Positions 30,803 through 39,568 of a DNA stretch of 47,017 nt are shown in pieces; within the stretch, counting starts at the first letter, position 1; every line of letters begins with the position of its first letter. The notes below the pieces were generated by a model. That model was not told the origin of the DNA, did no database searches, and saw only the letters and a list, made by a program, of their open reading frames with translations. Origin of the DNA: an uncultured Oscillospiraceae bacterium (lineage in GTDB: Bacteria; Bacillota; Clostridia; Oscillospirales; Oscillospiraceae); the NCBI GenBank assembly GCA_947631845.1, contig CANRMY010000015.1, forward strand, positions 1-47,017, in the 5' to 3' direction. The translations under genes were made by a program, and so were the position numbers.

Positions 30803-33772
30803 ATGTTAAAACTTTCCAACATCACCAAGACCTACATAACCGGCGACCTCAGGCAGCAGGCGCTGGACGGGATCTCCGTCTCCTTCCGCAAGAGCGAGTT
30901 CGTGTCCGTCCTGGGCCAGTCCGGCTCCGGCAAAACGACGCTGCTCAACATCATCGGCGGGCTGGACCAGTACACCTCCGGGGATCTCATCATCAACGGC
31001 AAGTCCACCAGGGAGTATAACGACGCCGACTGGGACACCTACCGCAACCACTCCGTGGGCTTTGTGTTCCAGAGCTACAACCTGATCCCCCACCAGTCCG
31101 TCCTGGCCAACGTGGAGCTGGCCCTGACCCTCTCCGGCGTCTCCAAGGCCGAGCGCCGCAGAAGGGCCGTGGAGGCGCTGCGGGCCGTGGGGCTGGAGGA
31201 TCACATCTACAAAAAGCCCAACCAGATGTCCGGCGGCCAGATGCAGCGCGTCTCCATCGCCCGGGCCCTCATCAACAACCCGGACATCCTGCTGGCCGAC
31301 GAGCCCACCGGCGCCCTGGACTCCGAGACCAGCATCCAGGTCATGGAGCTTCTGAAGGAGATCGCCAAGGACAGGCTGGTGATCATGGTCACCCACAACC
31401 CCGACCTGGCCCAGCGGTATTCCACCCGCATCGTGAAGCTCCTGGACGGCAAGATCATCGACGACTCCGACCCCTACGAGGACGACTCCGTGGCGCAGGT
31501 CCTCTCCAAAAAGGAGCAGAAGAAGCGCAAGAGCGAGAAGAAGAAAAGATCCATGTCCTTCCTCACCGCCCTGAGCCTCTCCTTCAACAACCTGATGACC
31601 AAAAAGGGCAGGACGTTCCTGACCAGCTTCGCCGGCTCCATCGGCATCATCGGCATCGCCCTGATCCTGTCCGTCTCCGCCGGCTTCCAGGCGTACATCG
31701 ACCACGTCCAGGAGGAGACGCTGTCCAGCTATCCCATCACCATCCAGGCCGAGAGCGTGGATATGTCCTCCATGCTCCTGGGCTTCATGAACGCCCGCCA
31801 GGACGCCCTGGAGGAGGAGCGGGAGCCGGACCGGGTGTACTCCGCCACCGTCATGTACGACATGCTGTCCTCCATGATGAACGCCCAGACCAAGACCAAC
31901 AACCTGACCGCCTTCAAAAAGTTCCTGGACGAGGGCGGCAGCGGCATCATGGACATCGCCGATGTCCACTACAGCTACGACTTCAAATTTGACGTCTATA
32001 CCCGGGATTCCGACGGCAACGTGGTCAAATCCGATGTGATGGCCATGATGCAGCAGGCCATGACCGGCATGTTCGGCGGCGATTACTCCGCCTACTTCGA
32101 CAACATGGGCCAGATGTACGAGCGCATGGACGTGTGGAACGAGCTCCTGCCGGAGGCCGACGGCAGCGGCGTGGCCCAGTCCACCAAGGACCAGTATGAG
32201 CTGCTGTACGGCAAGTGGCCGGAAAACTACGACGAGATCGTCATTTTTGTGGACCGCCGGAACGAGATCTCCGACCTCATGCTCTACGCCCTGGGCTTCA
32301 TCAGCTCCGACGCCATGAACGAGACCATGAAGGCCATGATGAACGGCGAGCCCGTGGAGGCCGAGACCCTCAGCTGGTCCTATGAGGAGCTTTGCGATAC
32401 CAGCTTCAAGTTCATCCTGCCCTCGGAATACTACCAGTGGGATCCCGTTCAGAACAAATATGTGGACCTCTCCGCCACCGAGACGGGCATGGATTACCTC
32501 TACGACAGCGCCGACGTGGGCGTGCCCCTGAAGGTGGTGGGCATCGTCCGGCCCACGGAGGACAATGGCGGCGTCTCCGGCCAGATCGGCTACACCTCCG
32601 CCCTGACCCTCTACGCCATGGAGGAGACGGGCAAGCAGGAGATCGTCCAAAAGCAGCTGGACGACGACACCGTGGACGTGTTCACCGGCCTGCCCTTCCG
32701 CACGGCGGACTATCAGGAGCCGGAGGATGCGGAGAAGATCGCCGATTTCAAGGCGTATTTCGACGCGTTGAATGACGCGGAGCGCGGGGAGCTGTTCGTC
32801 AAAATGTCCGCCATCCCCACGGAGGAGTATCTGTCCGCCGCGGTGGAGCAGCAGATGGCCGGCCTGGACCGCCAGAGCCTGGTGCAGATGATGATGAACT
32901 CCTACGCCCAGCAGATGGGCGTCACCGACACCAGCCAGATCGAAAACTACTTTAACGAGATGTCCGACGAGGAGCTTTTCGCCATGGCCGAGCAGGGCAT
33001 CCGCCGGATGGTGTCGGAGGCCTATGCCCAGCAGGTCACCGCCCAGCTCTCCCAGGTCCCGGCGGAGCAGCTGCCCTATATGATCGACCAGGCCCAGTTC
33101 ACCGACGGCCAGTACGTGACCTTCTATGATGAATTCATGCCCCCCACGGTGTCCGACGCCAATTACGACCAGAATATGGAGAAGCTGGGCTACGCCCGGG
33201 TGGAATCCCCCAGCACCGTGGCCCTCTACGCCGTCACCTTTGAGGACAAGGACAAGATCGCCGACCTGATCGAGGCGTACAACGACACCGTGGACGAGGA
33301 CGACGTCATCGAGTACACCGACTACGTGGCCCTCTTGATGAGCTCCGTCACCACCATCATCAACGCCGTCAGCTACGTGCTCATCGCCTTCGTGGCCATC
33401 TCCCTGGTGGTCAGCTCCATCATGATCGGCATTATCACCTATATCTCCGTCCTGGAGCGCACCAAGGAGATCGGCATCCTGCGGGCCATCGGCGCCTCCA
33501 AGCGGGATATTGGCCGCGTGTTCAACGCCGAGACGCTCACCGTGGGCTTCGGCGCGGGCGTCATCGGCATCCTGGCGTCCCTGCTCATCATCATCCCCAT
33601 CAACCTGGTGCTCCACGCCCTGACGGGCATCGACGAGCTGTCCGCCCAGCTGCCGGTGGTGGGCGCGGTGACCCTGGTGATCATCTCCATGCTCCTCACC
33701 TTCATTGCCGGCCTCGTCCCCTCCCACATCGCCGCCAAGAAGAACCCCGTAGAGGCCCTGCGGACGGAATAA
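30803..33772 (+). CDS. ABC transporter, fused ATPase and MacB/FtsX-type permease
   Basis: A 989-residue fusion. Residues 1-225 are the ATPase: GQSGSGKTTLLNIIGG (Walker A), VFQSYNLIPHQSVLANVELA (Q-loop), MSGGQMQRVSIARAL (signature), ILLADEPTGALDSE (Walker B) and MVTHNP (switch His). A basic linker (KKEQKKRKSEKKKRS) precedes the first membrane helix at about 265-290. About 580 residues of extracytoplasmic domain follow, much larger than MacB, then three helices (about 880-975) with the FtsX-like IGILRAIGASKRDIGRVF loop. It would work as a dimer in mechanotransmission or export of peptide, antibiotic or lipoprotein. A -10 TATAAT lies at 30765-30770 without a clear -35. No partner gene is adjacent. 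Confidence 0.9.
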   Translation: MLKLSNITKTYITGDLRQQALDGISVSFRKSEFVSVLGQSGSGKTTLLNIIGGLDQYTSGDLIINGKSTREYNDADWDTYRNHSVGFVFQSYNLIPHQSVLANVELALTLSGVSKAERRRRAVEALRAVGLEDHIYKKPNQMSGGQMQRVSIARALINNPDILLADEPTGALDSETSIQVMELLKEIAKDRLVIMVTHNPDLAQRYSTRIVKLLDGKIIDDSDPYEDDSVAQVLSKKEQKKRKSEKKKRSMSFLTALSLSFNNLMTKKGRTFLTSFAGSIGIIGIALILSVSAGFQAYIDHVQEETLSSYPITIQAESVDMSSMLLGFMNARQDALEEEREPDRVYSATVMYDMLSSMMNAQTKTNNLTAFKKFLDEGGSGIMDIADVHYSYDFKFDVYTRDSDGNVVKSDVMAMMQQAMTGMFGGDYSAYFDNMGQMYERMDVWNELLPEADGSGVAQSTKDQYELLYGKWPENYDEIVIFVDRRNEISDLMLYALGFISSDAMNETMKAMMNGEPVEAETLSWSYEELCDTSFKFILPSEYYQWDPVQNKYVDLSATETGMDYLYDSADVGVPLKVVGIVRPTEDNGGVSGQIGYTSALTLYAMEETGKQEIVQKQLDDDTVDVFTGLPFRTADYQEPEDAEKIADFKAYFDALNDAERGELFVKMSAIPTEEYLSAAVEQQMAGLDRQSLVQMMMNSYAQQMGVTDTSQIENYFNEMSDEELFAMAEQGIRRMVSEAYAQQVTAQLSQVPAEQLPYMIDQAQFTDGQYVTFYDEFMPPTVSDANYDQNMEKLGYARVESPSTVALYAVTFEDKDKIADLIEAYNDTVDEDDVIEYTDYVALLMSSVTTIINAVSYVLIAFVAISLVVSSIMIGIITYISVLERTKEIGILRAIGASKRDIGRVFNAETLTVGFGAGVIGILASLLIIIPINLVLHALTGIDELSAQLPVVGAVTLVIISMLLTFIAGLVPSHIAAKKNPVEALRTE

Positions 33773-33803
33773 GATCCTGTTTTCCACGAGGAGGATGAAC
33801 CTG

Positions 33804-34561
33804 TTGGTTTACAAGTTCAACGAAAAAGTGTCTGTAAAAGCATTGGCGGATTTGCGTGAATCTGTGGGTTGGAACAGGATGGAAAGAGAATATAATAACC
33901 CTTTGATGACGTCCTATTACCATATTGCGGTTTATGAAAATGAAAAACTGATTGGATATATTGATTGTGTATCAAACGGTGTAACAGATGCTTATAGCTG
34001 ACGGGAATCGAACCCGCGCCGCTCCACGCGGGCCCTTTCCGGCGCTTTTTGCCTTGTCGTCGTCGCCTTGCCGCGTCGTCGCGGAACCGGCTTAACCTCG
34101 GGCTCCAAGTATTCGCCCTCAGGCGCACGGTTCGCTCCTCCTTTCCCAATGCGATTTTGATCGCATTGGGGACCCGAGGCTTCCTCCTTCGCGGCAAAAA
34201 TCCCTCGAAAATTGCTCCGCGTGGAGTGCCTTGCAGTTTTCGGCGAGCTGATTTGCGTCAGGACGCGGAAAAAGCCACAGAGAATACTTGCGTATTGTCA
34301 AGGCTTTTGACAAAGTACTGGCGCAAATCAGCCGGCGAAAACCGGCGCGGGTTCGACTCCCGTCAGCTATATCAGGATTTAATGGTTTGTCCGGATCACC
34401 AGGGCAAAGGGATCGGTACAGACCTGATGGATAAAATGATTGAGTATCTGAAAGAAAAGCGTATCTACATGATTTCAGTGGTTTATGAAGAGCGCTTGAA
34501 GCCGTTTTATGAGCGATTTGGGTTTTATAATATGCTGTGCGGGCAAATGGAAACATATTAG
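33804..34561 (+). pseudogene. GNAT acetyltransferase gene split by an inserted element
   Basis: The first half (to 33996) reads VYKFNEKVSVKALADLRESV ... GYIDCVSNGVTDAY and the second half (from about 34368) reads YQDLMVCPDHQGKGIGTDLM ... ERFGFYNMLCGQMETY. Joined, they make a GNAT of about 130 residues with the acetyl-CoA motif Q-G-K-G-I-G. The first half stops at 34001, in the inserted element. Removing exactly 33997-34367 (371 bases) restores one frame. Removing one TATA copy as well does not, so the gene may also carry a small indel. TTG 33804 is nine bases after GAGGAGG; the ATG 33795 is too close to it. The lower GC of these halves suggests transfer from elsewhere. It is not expected to make an active enzyme. 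Confidence 0.8.
33993..34371. mobile_element. Structured non-coding element with T-arm-like inverted termini
   Basis: A 379-base segment bounded by 29-base inverted repeats (33993-34021 and 34343-34371, one mismatch). Each end contains a tRNA T-arm-like hairpin (GCGGG, TTCGA(C/T)T, CCCGT) joined to an acceptor-like CAGCTAT. Inside, nested pairings are visible: CTCCACGCGG/CCGCGTGGAG (34022, 34217), TTTTTGCC/GGCAAAAA (34046, 34193), CCTCGGG/CCCGAGG (34097, about 34172) and hairpin CCCAATGCGAT/ATCGCATTGGG (34145-34170). A second domain pairs 34247-34261 with 34319-34333 around smaller hairpins. No open reading frame looks coding. It sits inside an acetyltransferase gene, flanked by TATA on both sides. 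It may be a miniature transposable element or a mobile structured RNA. Confidence 0.75.
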
Positions 34562-34627
34562 GAATCGCGCATCACACAAGCTCTCGTGCCAATTCCCGTT
34601 TGTTGAAATGTTGCAAAACCTTTATCG

Positions 34628-34679
34628 AAAAAGACCGTTGACGCACCGGTTCCCCGGTGAAAAGTCAACGGTCTTTTTT
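34628..34679. terminator. Bidirectional terminator
   Basis: AAAAAGACCGTTGAC pairs with GTCAACGGTC plus TTTTTT, with an inner hairpin CACCGG/CCGGTG. T-runs on both strands serve the convergent acetyltransferase relic and the M48 protease gene. Confidence 0.9.
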
Positions 34680-34733
34680 GATCTGTTTTGTAACCGGCTC
34701 CGTTCTGCCGGAGGCGGCTCCCGCCGCCTTAAC

Positions 34734-35948
34734 TCACATGGCCTTCTCTATGGCCGCTATCCTCTGGCTCAGGGTGGGGTGGGAGTAGTAGAGCTTCACG
34801 GCGACGGGGGAGGGGGAGAGGTTTGTCAGGCTGTCACGGGAGAGCTTTTTGAGAGCGGAGATCAGATCCGCGCCATAGCCCTCCTTCACCGCGTGGGCGT
34901 CGGCCCGGTACTCGGCGCGGCGCATGACGGCGTTGGCGGCCAGGGAGAAAAGGGGCAGGATCAGCGGCAGCTCCACAACGGAGGCCAAAAAGAAGGCGAA
35001 ACCGTAATTTACGCCTTCAAAGCCGAACCAGGTGTAGATGGACTCGGTTCTGACGGTGAGCCACACCGCCAGGACGATGCAGACGATCTGCAGGACGCTG
35101 ATAGGGAGCGTCTTCCATGTGTCCTTGTGAAGCCCGTGGCCCAGCTCGTGGGCGAATACGGCGACGATCTCGTCGGCGGTCATGGTGTCCAGGAGCGTGT
35201 CGTAAAGGACGATGGTCTTTGTCTTTCCGTGGCCGGAGAAGTAGGCGTTGGCGCGGGAGTCCCGCTTTGACCCGTCCATGACCTGGATCTGACGGACCTT
35301 GTAGCCGTTTTTCGTCAGGAGGTTTGTCAGCTTGTCCCTGAGCTCGCCCTCAGGGAGGGGCGTGAACTTATTGTAGATCTTCGACAGGATCGGGTAGAGT
35401 ACCGTCACCGCCAGCATGATCGCCGCCGCGATGCCGGTGAAGAGCAGGAGCGTCCAGTCGCCCAGGGAGCGGTAGATCAGGGCGAAAAGGAGTACCAGCC
35501 CCACGGTCAGCGCGGTATTGATGACAAAGCTCTTGACCTGATCCACCAAAAAGACCTTGAGCGTCCGCTTGTTGAAGCCGTATTTCTGGTCGATCACCAT
35601 AGCGTCTATGTAGGAGAACACCGCGCCGATGACGGCCTCCAGGGCCAGAACAATGACCATCATCTCCAACGCGGCCAGGTAGGGGTTTGCCGACGGGGCG
35701 AAGCGGGGGAACACGTCAAAGAGGAGAAGCAAAAGATAGAATAAATAGGAGACGACGGCCTCCGCCAGCTGGAGCGCACAGCCCTCGGCGTGGTAGTGGA
35801 GCCACTTTGTATATTTTTCCCCGTCGTACACATCCCGAACGTTGGCGGGAATGGGATTGTCCTTGCTTTTCCAGTCGAGATATTGCATAAAAAGCTCGTA
35901 GAGAAAGCTTATTGTGTACAAAACAAGCGCCAGGGCCTTGAAATCCAT
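34734..35948 (-). CDS. M48-family membrane metalloprotease (Ste24/CAAX protease-like)
   Basis: A 404-residue zinc protease with about seven membrane helices. The zinc motif is VFAHELGHGLHKDT (HExxH, about residue 270), and the third ligand Glu is in RAEYRADAHAV. DGSKRDSRANAYFSGHGKTK precedes it, as in Ste24/HtpX relatives. These enzymes cleave membrane or misfolded membrane proteins; the CAAX-prenyl substrate of eukaryotic Ste24 is not expected in bacteria. The ATG has GGGAGG seven bases upstream, with a good promoter. It is monocistronic, ending in a bidirectional terminator. Confidence 0.9.
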   Translation of the reverse strand: MDFKALALVLYTISFLYELFMQYLDWKSKDNPIPANVRDVYDGEKYTKWLHYHAEGCALQLAEAVVSYLFYLLLLLFDVFPRFAPSANPYLAALEMMVIVLALEAVIGAVFSYIDAMVIDQKYGFNKRTLKVFLVDQVKSFVINTALTVGLVLLFALIYRSLGDWTLLLFTGIAAAIMLAVTVLYPILSKIYNKFTPLPEGELRDKLTNLLTKNGYKVRQIQVMDGSKRDSRANAYFSGHGKTKTIVLYDTLLDTMTADEIVAVFAHELGHGLHKDTWKTLPISVLQIVCIVLAVWLTVRTESIYTWFGFEGVNYGFAFFLASVVELPLILPLFSLAANAVMRRAEYRADAHAVKEGYGADLISALKKLSRDSLTNLSPSPVAVKLYYSHPTLSQRIAAIEKAM

Positions 35949-35978
35949 ATCAGCGCCTCCCGGATCATGATAATAACC

Positions 35979-36007
35979 ATTATATACTGTTTTTTTCGAT
36001 AATACAA
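35979..36007 (-). promoter_or_regulatory. Promoter of the M48 protease gene
   Basis: Minus-strand -35 TTGTAT (36002-36007), 17 bp spacer, -10 TATAAT (35979-35984). Confidence 0.75.
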
Positions 36008-36031
36008 GAGCAAAATCTGACGCCGTAAAGG

Positions 36032-36060
36032 TTGACTTTACGGGCGCGAAATGGTATTCT
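36032..36060 (+). promoter_or_regulatory. Promoter of the methyltransferase-ECF-truA operon
   Basis: -35 TTGACT (36032-36037), 17 bp spacer, -10 TATTCT (36055-36060). The start near 36067 leaves room for the ribosome site at 36086 and supports ATG 36098. Confidence 0.7.
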
Positions 36061-36097
36061 TTAAAATTGGAGTATTGTGAGACATGGAGTAAGCTAT

Positions 36098-36955
36098 ATG
36101 TGGTACAGCGACAGATGGTCAGACTACGAGCTTCTGGACTGCTCCTCCGGCGAGCGGCTGGAGCGGTGGGGGAGGCAGATCCTGATCCGCCCGGATCCCC
36201 AGGTGATCTGGGACACCCCGAAAAAGGACCCCCGCTGGCGTCAGGCCGACGCCCGGTACACCCGCTCCGCCGCCGGCGGCGGGGCCTGGGACAAACGGGA
36301 CGTGCCCCAGAGCTGGCAGGTGCGCTACGGGGAGCTCACCTTCAACGTCAAGCCCATGAACTTCAAGCACACGGGCCTTTTCCCCGAGCAGGCCGCCAAC
36401 TGGGACTGGGCCATGGAGAAGATCAAAAACGCCAAACGGCCCGTCTCCGTGCTGAACCTCTTCGCCTACACCGGCGCGGCCACCGTGGCCGCCCTGAAGG
36501 CCGGGGCCTCCGTCTGCCATGTGGACGCGGCCAAAGGTATGGTGCAGTGGGCCAGGGAGAACGCCGAGAGCTCCGGCGTGGCGGACAGGAGCGTGCGCTG
36601 GATCGTGGACGACTGCGCCAAATTCGTGGAGCGGGAGATCCGCCGGGGGCACACATACGACGCCATCATCATGGATCCGCCCAGCTACGGGCGCGGTCCC
36701 GGCGGCGAGATCTGGAAGCTGGAGACGAACCTGATGCCCTTTGTACGTCTGTGCGCCGGGGTCTTATCCGATAAGCCCCTGTTCGTGCTGATCAATTCCT
36801 ACACCACCGGCCTTTCCGCCTCCACCGTCAGCTACGTGGCCCAGACCGCCTTCGCGGGCCGGGGAGGCCGCGCCGAGGCCCAGGAGCTGGGCCTGCCGGT
36901 AACCGCCACGGGGCTATGCCTGCCCTGCGGCGCGGCCTGCCGGATGGAGTTTTAA
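36098..36955 (+). CDS. Class I SAM-dependent rRNA methyltransferase-like protein
   Basis: A 285-residue methyltransferase resembling the RlmI/RlmL-type Rossmann domain. Motif I is VLNLFAYTGAATVAALKAGA (about residue 116-135), the acidic motif II follows (CHVDAAKGMVQWARENAE), and motif IV is IIMDPPSYGRGPGG, a DPPSYGRG form typical of 23S rRNA cytosine methyltransferases. No PUA domain is seen, unlike RlmI. ATG 36098 is chosen because GGAG lies eight bases upstream; an in-frame GTG at 36077 has a poorly spaced site. It is first in an operon with the ECF module (19-base gap). The target base is undetermined. Confidence 0.8.
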   Translation: MWYSDRWSDYELLDCSSGERLERWGRQILIRPDPQVIWDTPKKDPRWRQADARYTRSAAGGGAWDKRDVPQSWQVRYGELTFNVKPMNFKHTGLFPEQAANWDWAMEKIKNAKRPVSVLNLFAYTGAATVAALKAGASVCHVDAAKGMVQWARENAESSGVADRSVRWIVDDCAKFVEREIRRGHTYDAIIMDPPSYGRGPGGEIWKLETNLMPFVRLCAGVLSDKPLFVLINSYTTGLSASTVSYVAQTAFAGRGGRAEAQELGLPVTATGLCLPCGAACRMEF

Positions 36956-36974
36956 TTGGATTTTGGAGCAAATG

Positions 36975-37832
36975 ATGGACAATACAGTGATCAAAATTGA
37001 CGGCCTCACCTTCTTTTATACCCCCGACGACGAGGATACCGCTCCCCAGGACGTGCTCTCCGGCGTGAGCCTGGAGATCGAAAAGGGCTCCTTTGTGGCG
37101 GTCCTGGGCCATAACGGGTCGGGGAAATCCACCCTGGCCCGGCACCTGAACGCCCTGCTGCTCCCCAAGGGGGGCTCCGTTACGGTGTTCGGCATGGACA
37201 CCCGGGACGAGGCGCTGATGCTGGAGATCCGCCGCCGGGTGGGGATGGTCTTTCAAAACCCGGACAACCAGATCGTCTCCAATGTGGTGGAGGAGGATGT
37301 GGCCTTCGCCCCGGAGAACCTGGGCGTGCCCACCCCGGAAATCCGGCAGCGCGTGGACGAGGCTTTGAAGACCGTGGGCATGTACAAATACCGCACCCAC
37401 GCCCCCCACCTTCTGTCCGGCGGCCAGAAACAGCGCATCGCCATCGCCGGCGTGCTGGCCATGCGCCCGAAGTGCGTGGTGTTCGACGAGCCCACGGCCA
37501 TGCTGGATCCCCAGGGCCGCCGGGACGTGATGAGGATCATCGGCCGCATGAAGAACGAGCTGGGCTCCACCGTCATCCTCATCACCCACCACATGGAGGA
37601 GGCCGCCCGGGCCGACCGGGTGGTGGTCATGTCCGACGGGAAGATCGTCATGGACGGCCCTCCCCGGCAGATCTTCACCCATGTGGAGGAGCTGGAGGCG
37701 CTGGGCCTCACCGTCCCCGGCACGGTGAAGCTCATGTGGGAGCTGAGACAGCGCGGCCTGGATGTGCCCCTCTCCACCCTGACGGTGGACGAGTGCGCCA
37801 ACGCACTGGCGGCCCATTTCGCCGGAAAATAA
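36975..37832 (+). CDS. ecfA1: ECF transporter ATPase EcfA1
   Basis: A 285-residue ATPase of the energy-coupling factor module that powers uptake of vitamins and metal ions. Motifs are LGHNGSGKSTLARHLNALLL (Walker A), VFQNPDNQIVSNVVEEDVAF (Q-loop with the group's NPDNQ), LSGGQKQRIAIAGVLAM (signature), VVFDEPTAMLDPQGR (Walker B) and ITHHMEE (His switch). It pairs with EcfA2 and EcfT. ATG 36975 is preferred, with GGAG six bases upstream; another ATG lies three bases earlier. A substrate-binding S component is not in the window, so the module probably serves several S proteins encoded elsewhere. Confidence 0.93.
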   Translation: MDNTVIKIDGLTFFYTPDDEDTAPQDVLSGVSLEIEKGSFVAVLGHNGSGKSTLARHLNALLLPKGGSVTVFGMDTRDEALMLEIRRRVGMVFQNPDNQIVSNVVEEDVAFAPENLGVPTPEIRQRVDEALKTVGMYKYRTHAPHLLSGGQKQRIAIAGVLAMRPKCVVFDEPTAMLDPQGRRDVMRIIGRMKNELGSTVILITHHMEEAARADRVVVMSDGKIVMDGPPRQIFTHVEELEALGLTVPGTVKLMWELRQRGLDVPLSTLTVDECANALAAHFAGK

Positions 37833-37905
37833 ACGGGCGGTATCCGGGGGAGAGACGGGGCACAGCTCGCCCCTTGACTCGGAATCGCACCGAAAGGAAG
37901 TTACC

Positions 37906-38775
37906 ATGGAACCCATTTTGAAGATCGAAAAGCTGTCCCACGTCTACTCGCCGGGCACCCCCTTCGAGACGACGGCCCTGCGCGACGTGGACCTGGACAT
38001 ATACAAGGGCGAGATCCTGGGCATCATCGGCCACACCGGCTCAGGCAAATCCACCCTCATCCAGCACCTGAACGCCCTCATCAAGCCCACCTCGGGCCGT
38101 GTTTTGCTGAACGGACGGGACATCAACGAATCCAAGCAGTCCATCCGGGAGGTGCGCGGCCGCGTGGGCCTGGTGTTCCAGTACCCGGAATACCAGCTCT
38201 TTGAGGAGACAGTCAGGAAGGATATCGCCTTCGGCCCCAAAAACATGAAGCTCCCGGCGGAGGAGATCGAGCGCCGCGTCCTGGAGGCCGCGCGCTTTTG
38301 CGGCGTGGAGGAGGAGCTGCTGGAGCGGGCCCCCTTCGACCTGTCCGGCGGCCAGAAGCGCCGGGTGGCCATCGCCGGCGTTATCGCCATGATGCCGGAG
38401 GTGCTGGTCCTGGACGAACCCATGGCCGGCCTGGACCCCCGGGGCCGGGAGGAGATCATGGAGAATATCCTGAGCTACCACGACGAGACCGGCGCCGCCA
38501 TCGTCATCGTCACCCACTCCATGGAGGAGGCCGCCCGCCACGCCGGCCGGATGGCCGTCCTGGAGCACGGCACGGTGGCCCTGTCCGGCACGCCGGAGGA
38601 GGTCTTTTCCCACGGGGAGGCCCTTCGCCAGATGGGTCTGGCCACCCCCGTCATGACCGATGTAGCGGACAAATTATGTAAACTCGGCGTGAAGCTCCCC
38701 GGCACCGTCTATACCGTGGAGCAGATGGTGGACGCCCTGATGGCGCTGGAAGGGGGGCGGGCGGATGCTTCGTGA
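37906..38775 (+). CDS. ecfA2: ECF transporter ATPase EcfA2
   Basis: The second ECF ATPase, 289 residues. Motifs are IGHTGSGKSTLIQHLNALIK, VFQYPEYQLFEETVRKDIAF, LSGGQKRRVAIAGVIAM, LVLDEPMAGLDPRGR and VTHSMEE. The YPEYQLFEETV Q-loop is characteristic of EcfA2. It follows EcfA1 by a 73-base gap without obvious signals and overlaps ecfT by 11 bases, so the three subunits should be made together. GGAAG lies ahead of the ATG. Confidence 0.93.
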   Translation: MEPILKIEKLSHVYSPGTPFETTALRDVDLDIYKGEILGIIGHTGSGKSTLIQHLNALIKPTSGRVLLNGRDINESKQSIREVRGRVGLVFQYPEYQLFEETVRKDIAFGPKNMKLPAEEIERRVLEAARFCGVEEELLERAPFDLSGGQKRRVAIAGVIAMMPEVLVLDEPMAGLDPRGREEIMENILSYHDETGAAIVIVTHSMEEAARHAGRMAVLEHGTVALSGTPEEVFSHGEALRQMGLATPVMTDVADKLCKLGVKLPGTVYTVEQMVDALMALEGGRADAS

Positions 38776-39568
38776 CATCACCCTGGGCCAGTATTTCCCC
38801 GGCACCACCGTGGTCCACCGGCTGGATCCCCGGACGAAGATTTTGATGGTGGTCGTCTACATCGCCGCCCTGTTCAACGCCAAAAACTGGATCTCCTACG
38901 CGGCGGTGCTGGCGTTCCTGATCTTCGCCGTCGCCGTCTCCCGGATCCGCCTCTCCGCCATGCTCCGGGGCCTGAAGCCCGTGGTCTTTATCGTGGTCCT
39001 CACGTCCCTGCTGAACCTCTTTTACGCCCGGGGCGAGCCCATCGCCCACTGGTGGATCTTCACGATCACCCGGGAGGGCATCAAGGCCGCGGTCCTGATG
39101 GCCGCCAGGCTCATCATGCTGGTGATGGGCACCTTCATGCTGACCTACACCACCTCCCCAATTATGTTAACCTACGGGCTGGAGCTTCTGCTGAACCCCT
39201 TAAAGAAGCTGAAGGTGCCCGTCCACGAGCTGGCCATGATGATGAGCATGGCCCTCCGGCTCATCCCCACCCTCATCGAGGAGACGGACAAGATCATGTC
39301 CGCCCAGAAGGCCAGGGGAGCGGAGTTCGACACCGGCAACCTCATCGAGAAGGCCAAGGCCATGCTGCCCGTCCTGGTGCCGCTCTTCCTGTCCTCCTTC
39401 CGCAGGGCCGACGAGCTGGCCACCGCCATGGAGGCCCGCTGTTACCATGGCGGGGAGGGACGGACGCGGCTCAACGTGCTGAAATTCGCCCGGCGGGACT
39501 ATCTGACCTTCGCCGTGGGGCTGCTGCTCCTGGCGGCGGTGCTGGTCCTCAAGAGGTTTGGCCTATGA
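38765..39568 (+). CDS. ecfT: ECF transporter transmembrane protein EcfT
   Basis: The 267-residue membrane scaffold of the ECF module, with about five to six helices and two coupling motifs for the ATPases (the A-R-G signature is seen in SAQKARGAEFDTG and again as AMEARCYHGGEGRTR). It connects EcfA1A2 to exchangeable S components. It overlaps ecfA2 by 11 bases and truA by four (ATGA), so translation is coupled throughout. Length and order match the Firmicute ecfA1-ecfA2-ecfT-truA arrangement. Confidence 0.93.
   Translation: MLRDITLGQYFPGTTVVHRLDPRTKILMVVVYIAALFNAKNWISYAAVLAFLIFAVAVSRIRLSAMLRGLKPVVFIVVLTSLLNLFYARGEPIAHWWIFTITREGIKAAVLMAARLIMLVMGTFMLTYTTSPIMLTYGLELLLNPLKKLKVPVHELAMMMSMALRLIPTLIEETDKIMSAQKARGAEFDTGNLIEKAKAMLPVLVPLFLSSFRRADELATAMEARCYHGGEGRTRLNVLKFARRDYLTFAVGLLLLAAVLVLKRFGL

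Noticed and set aside
30806-33787. Antisense open frame of nearly 1000 codons over the ABC transporter gene.
   Set aside because: The sense frame has all ABC motifs; the antisense product is His/Gly/Val-rich shadow sequence.
33997-34367. Functional tRNA or tmRNA gene.
   Set aside because: The T-arm-like ends are mirror copies on opposite strands; no D-arm, anticodon arm or tmRNA tag frame can be found.
34049-34367. Open frame running through the inserted element into the second half of the acetyltransferase.
   Set aside because: The upstream part is arginine-rich noise across hairpins with no ribosome site; only the portion after 34368 is GNAT-like.
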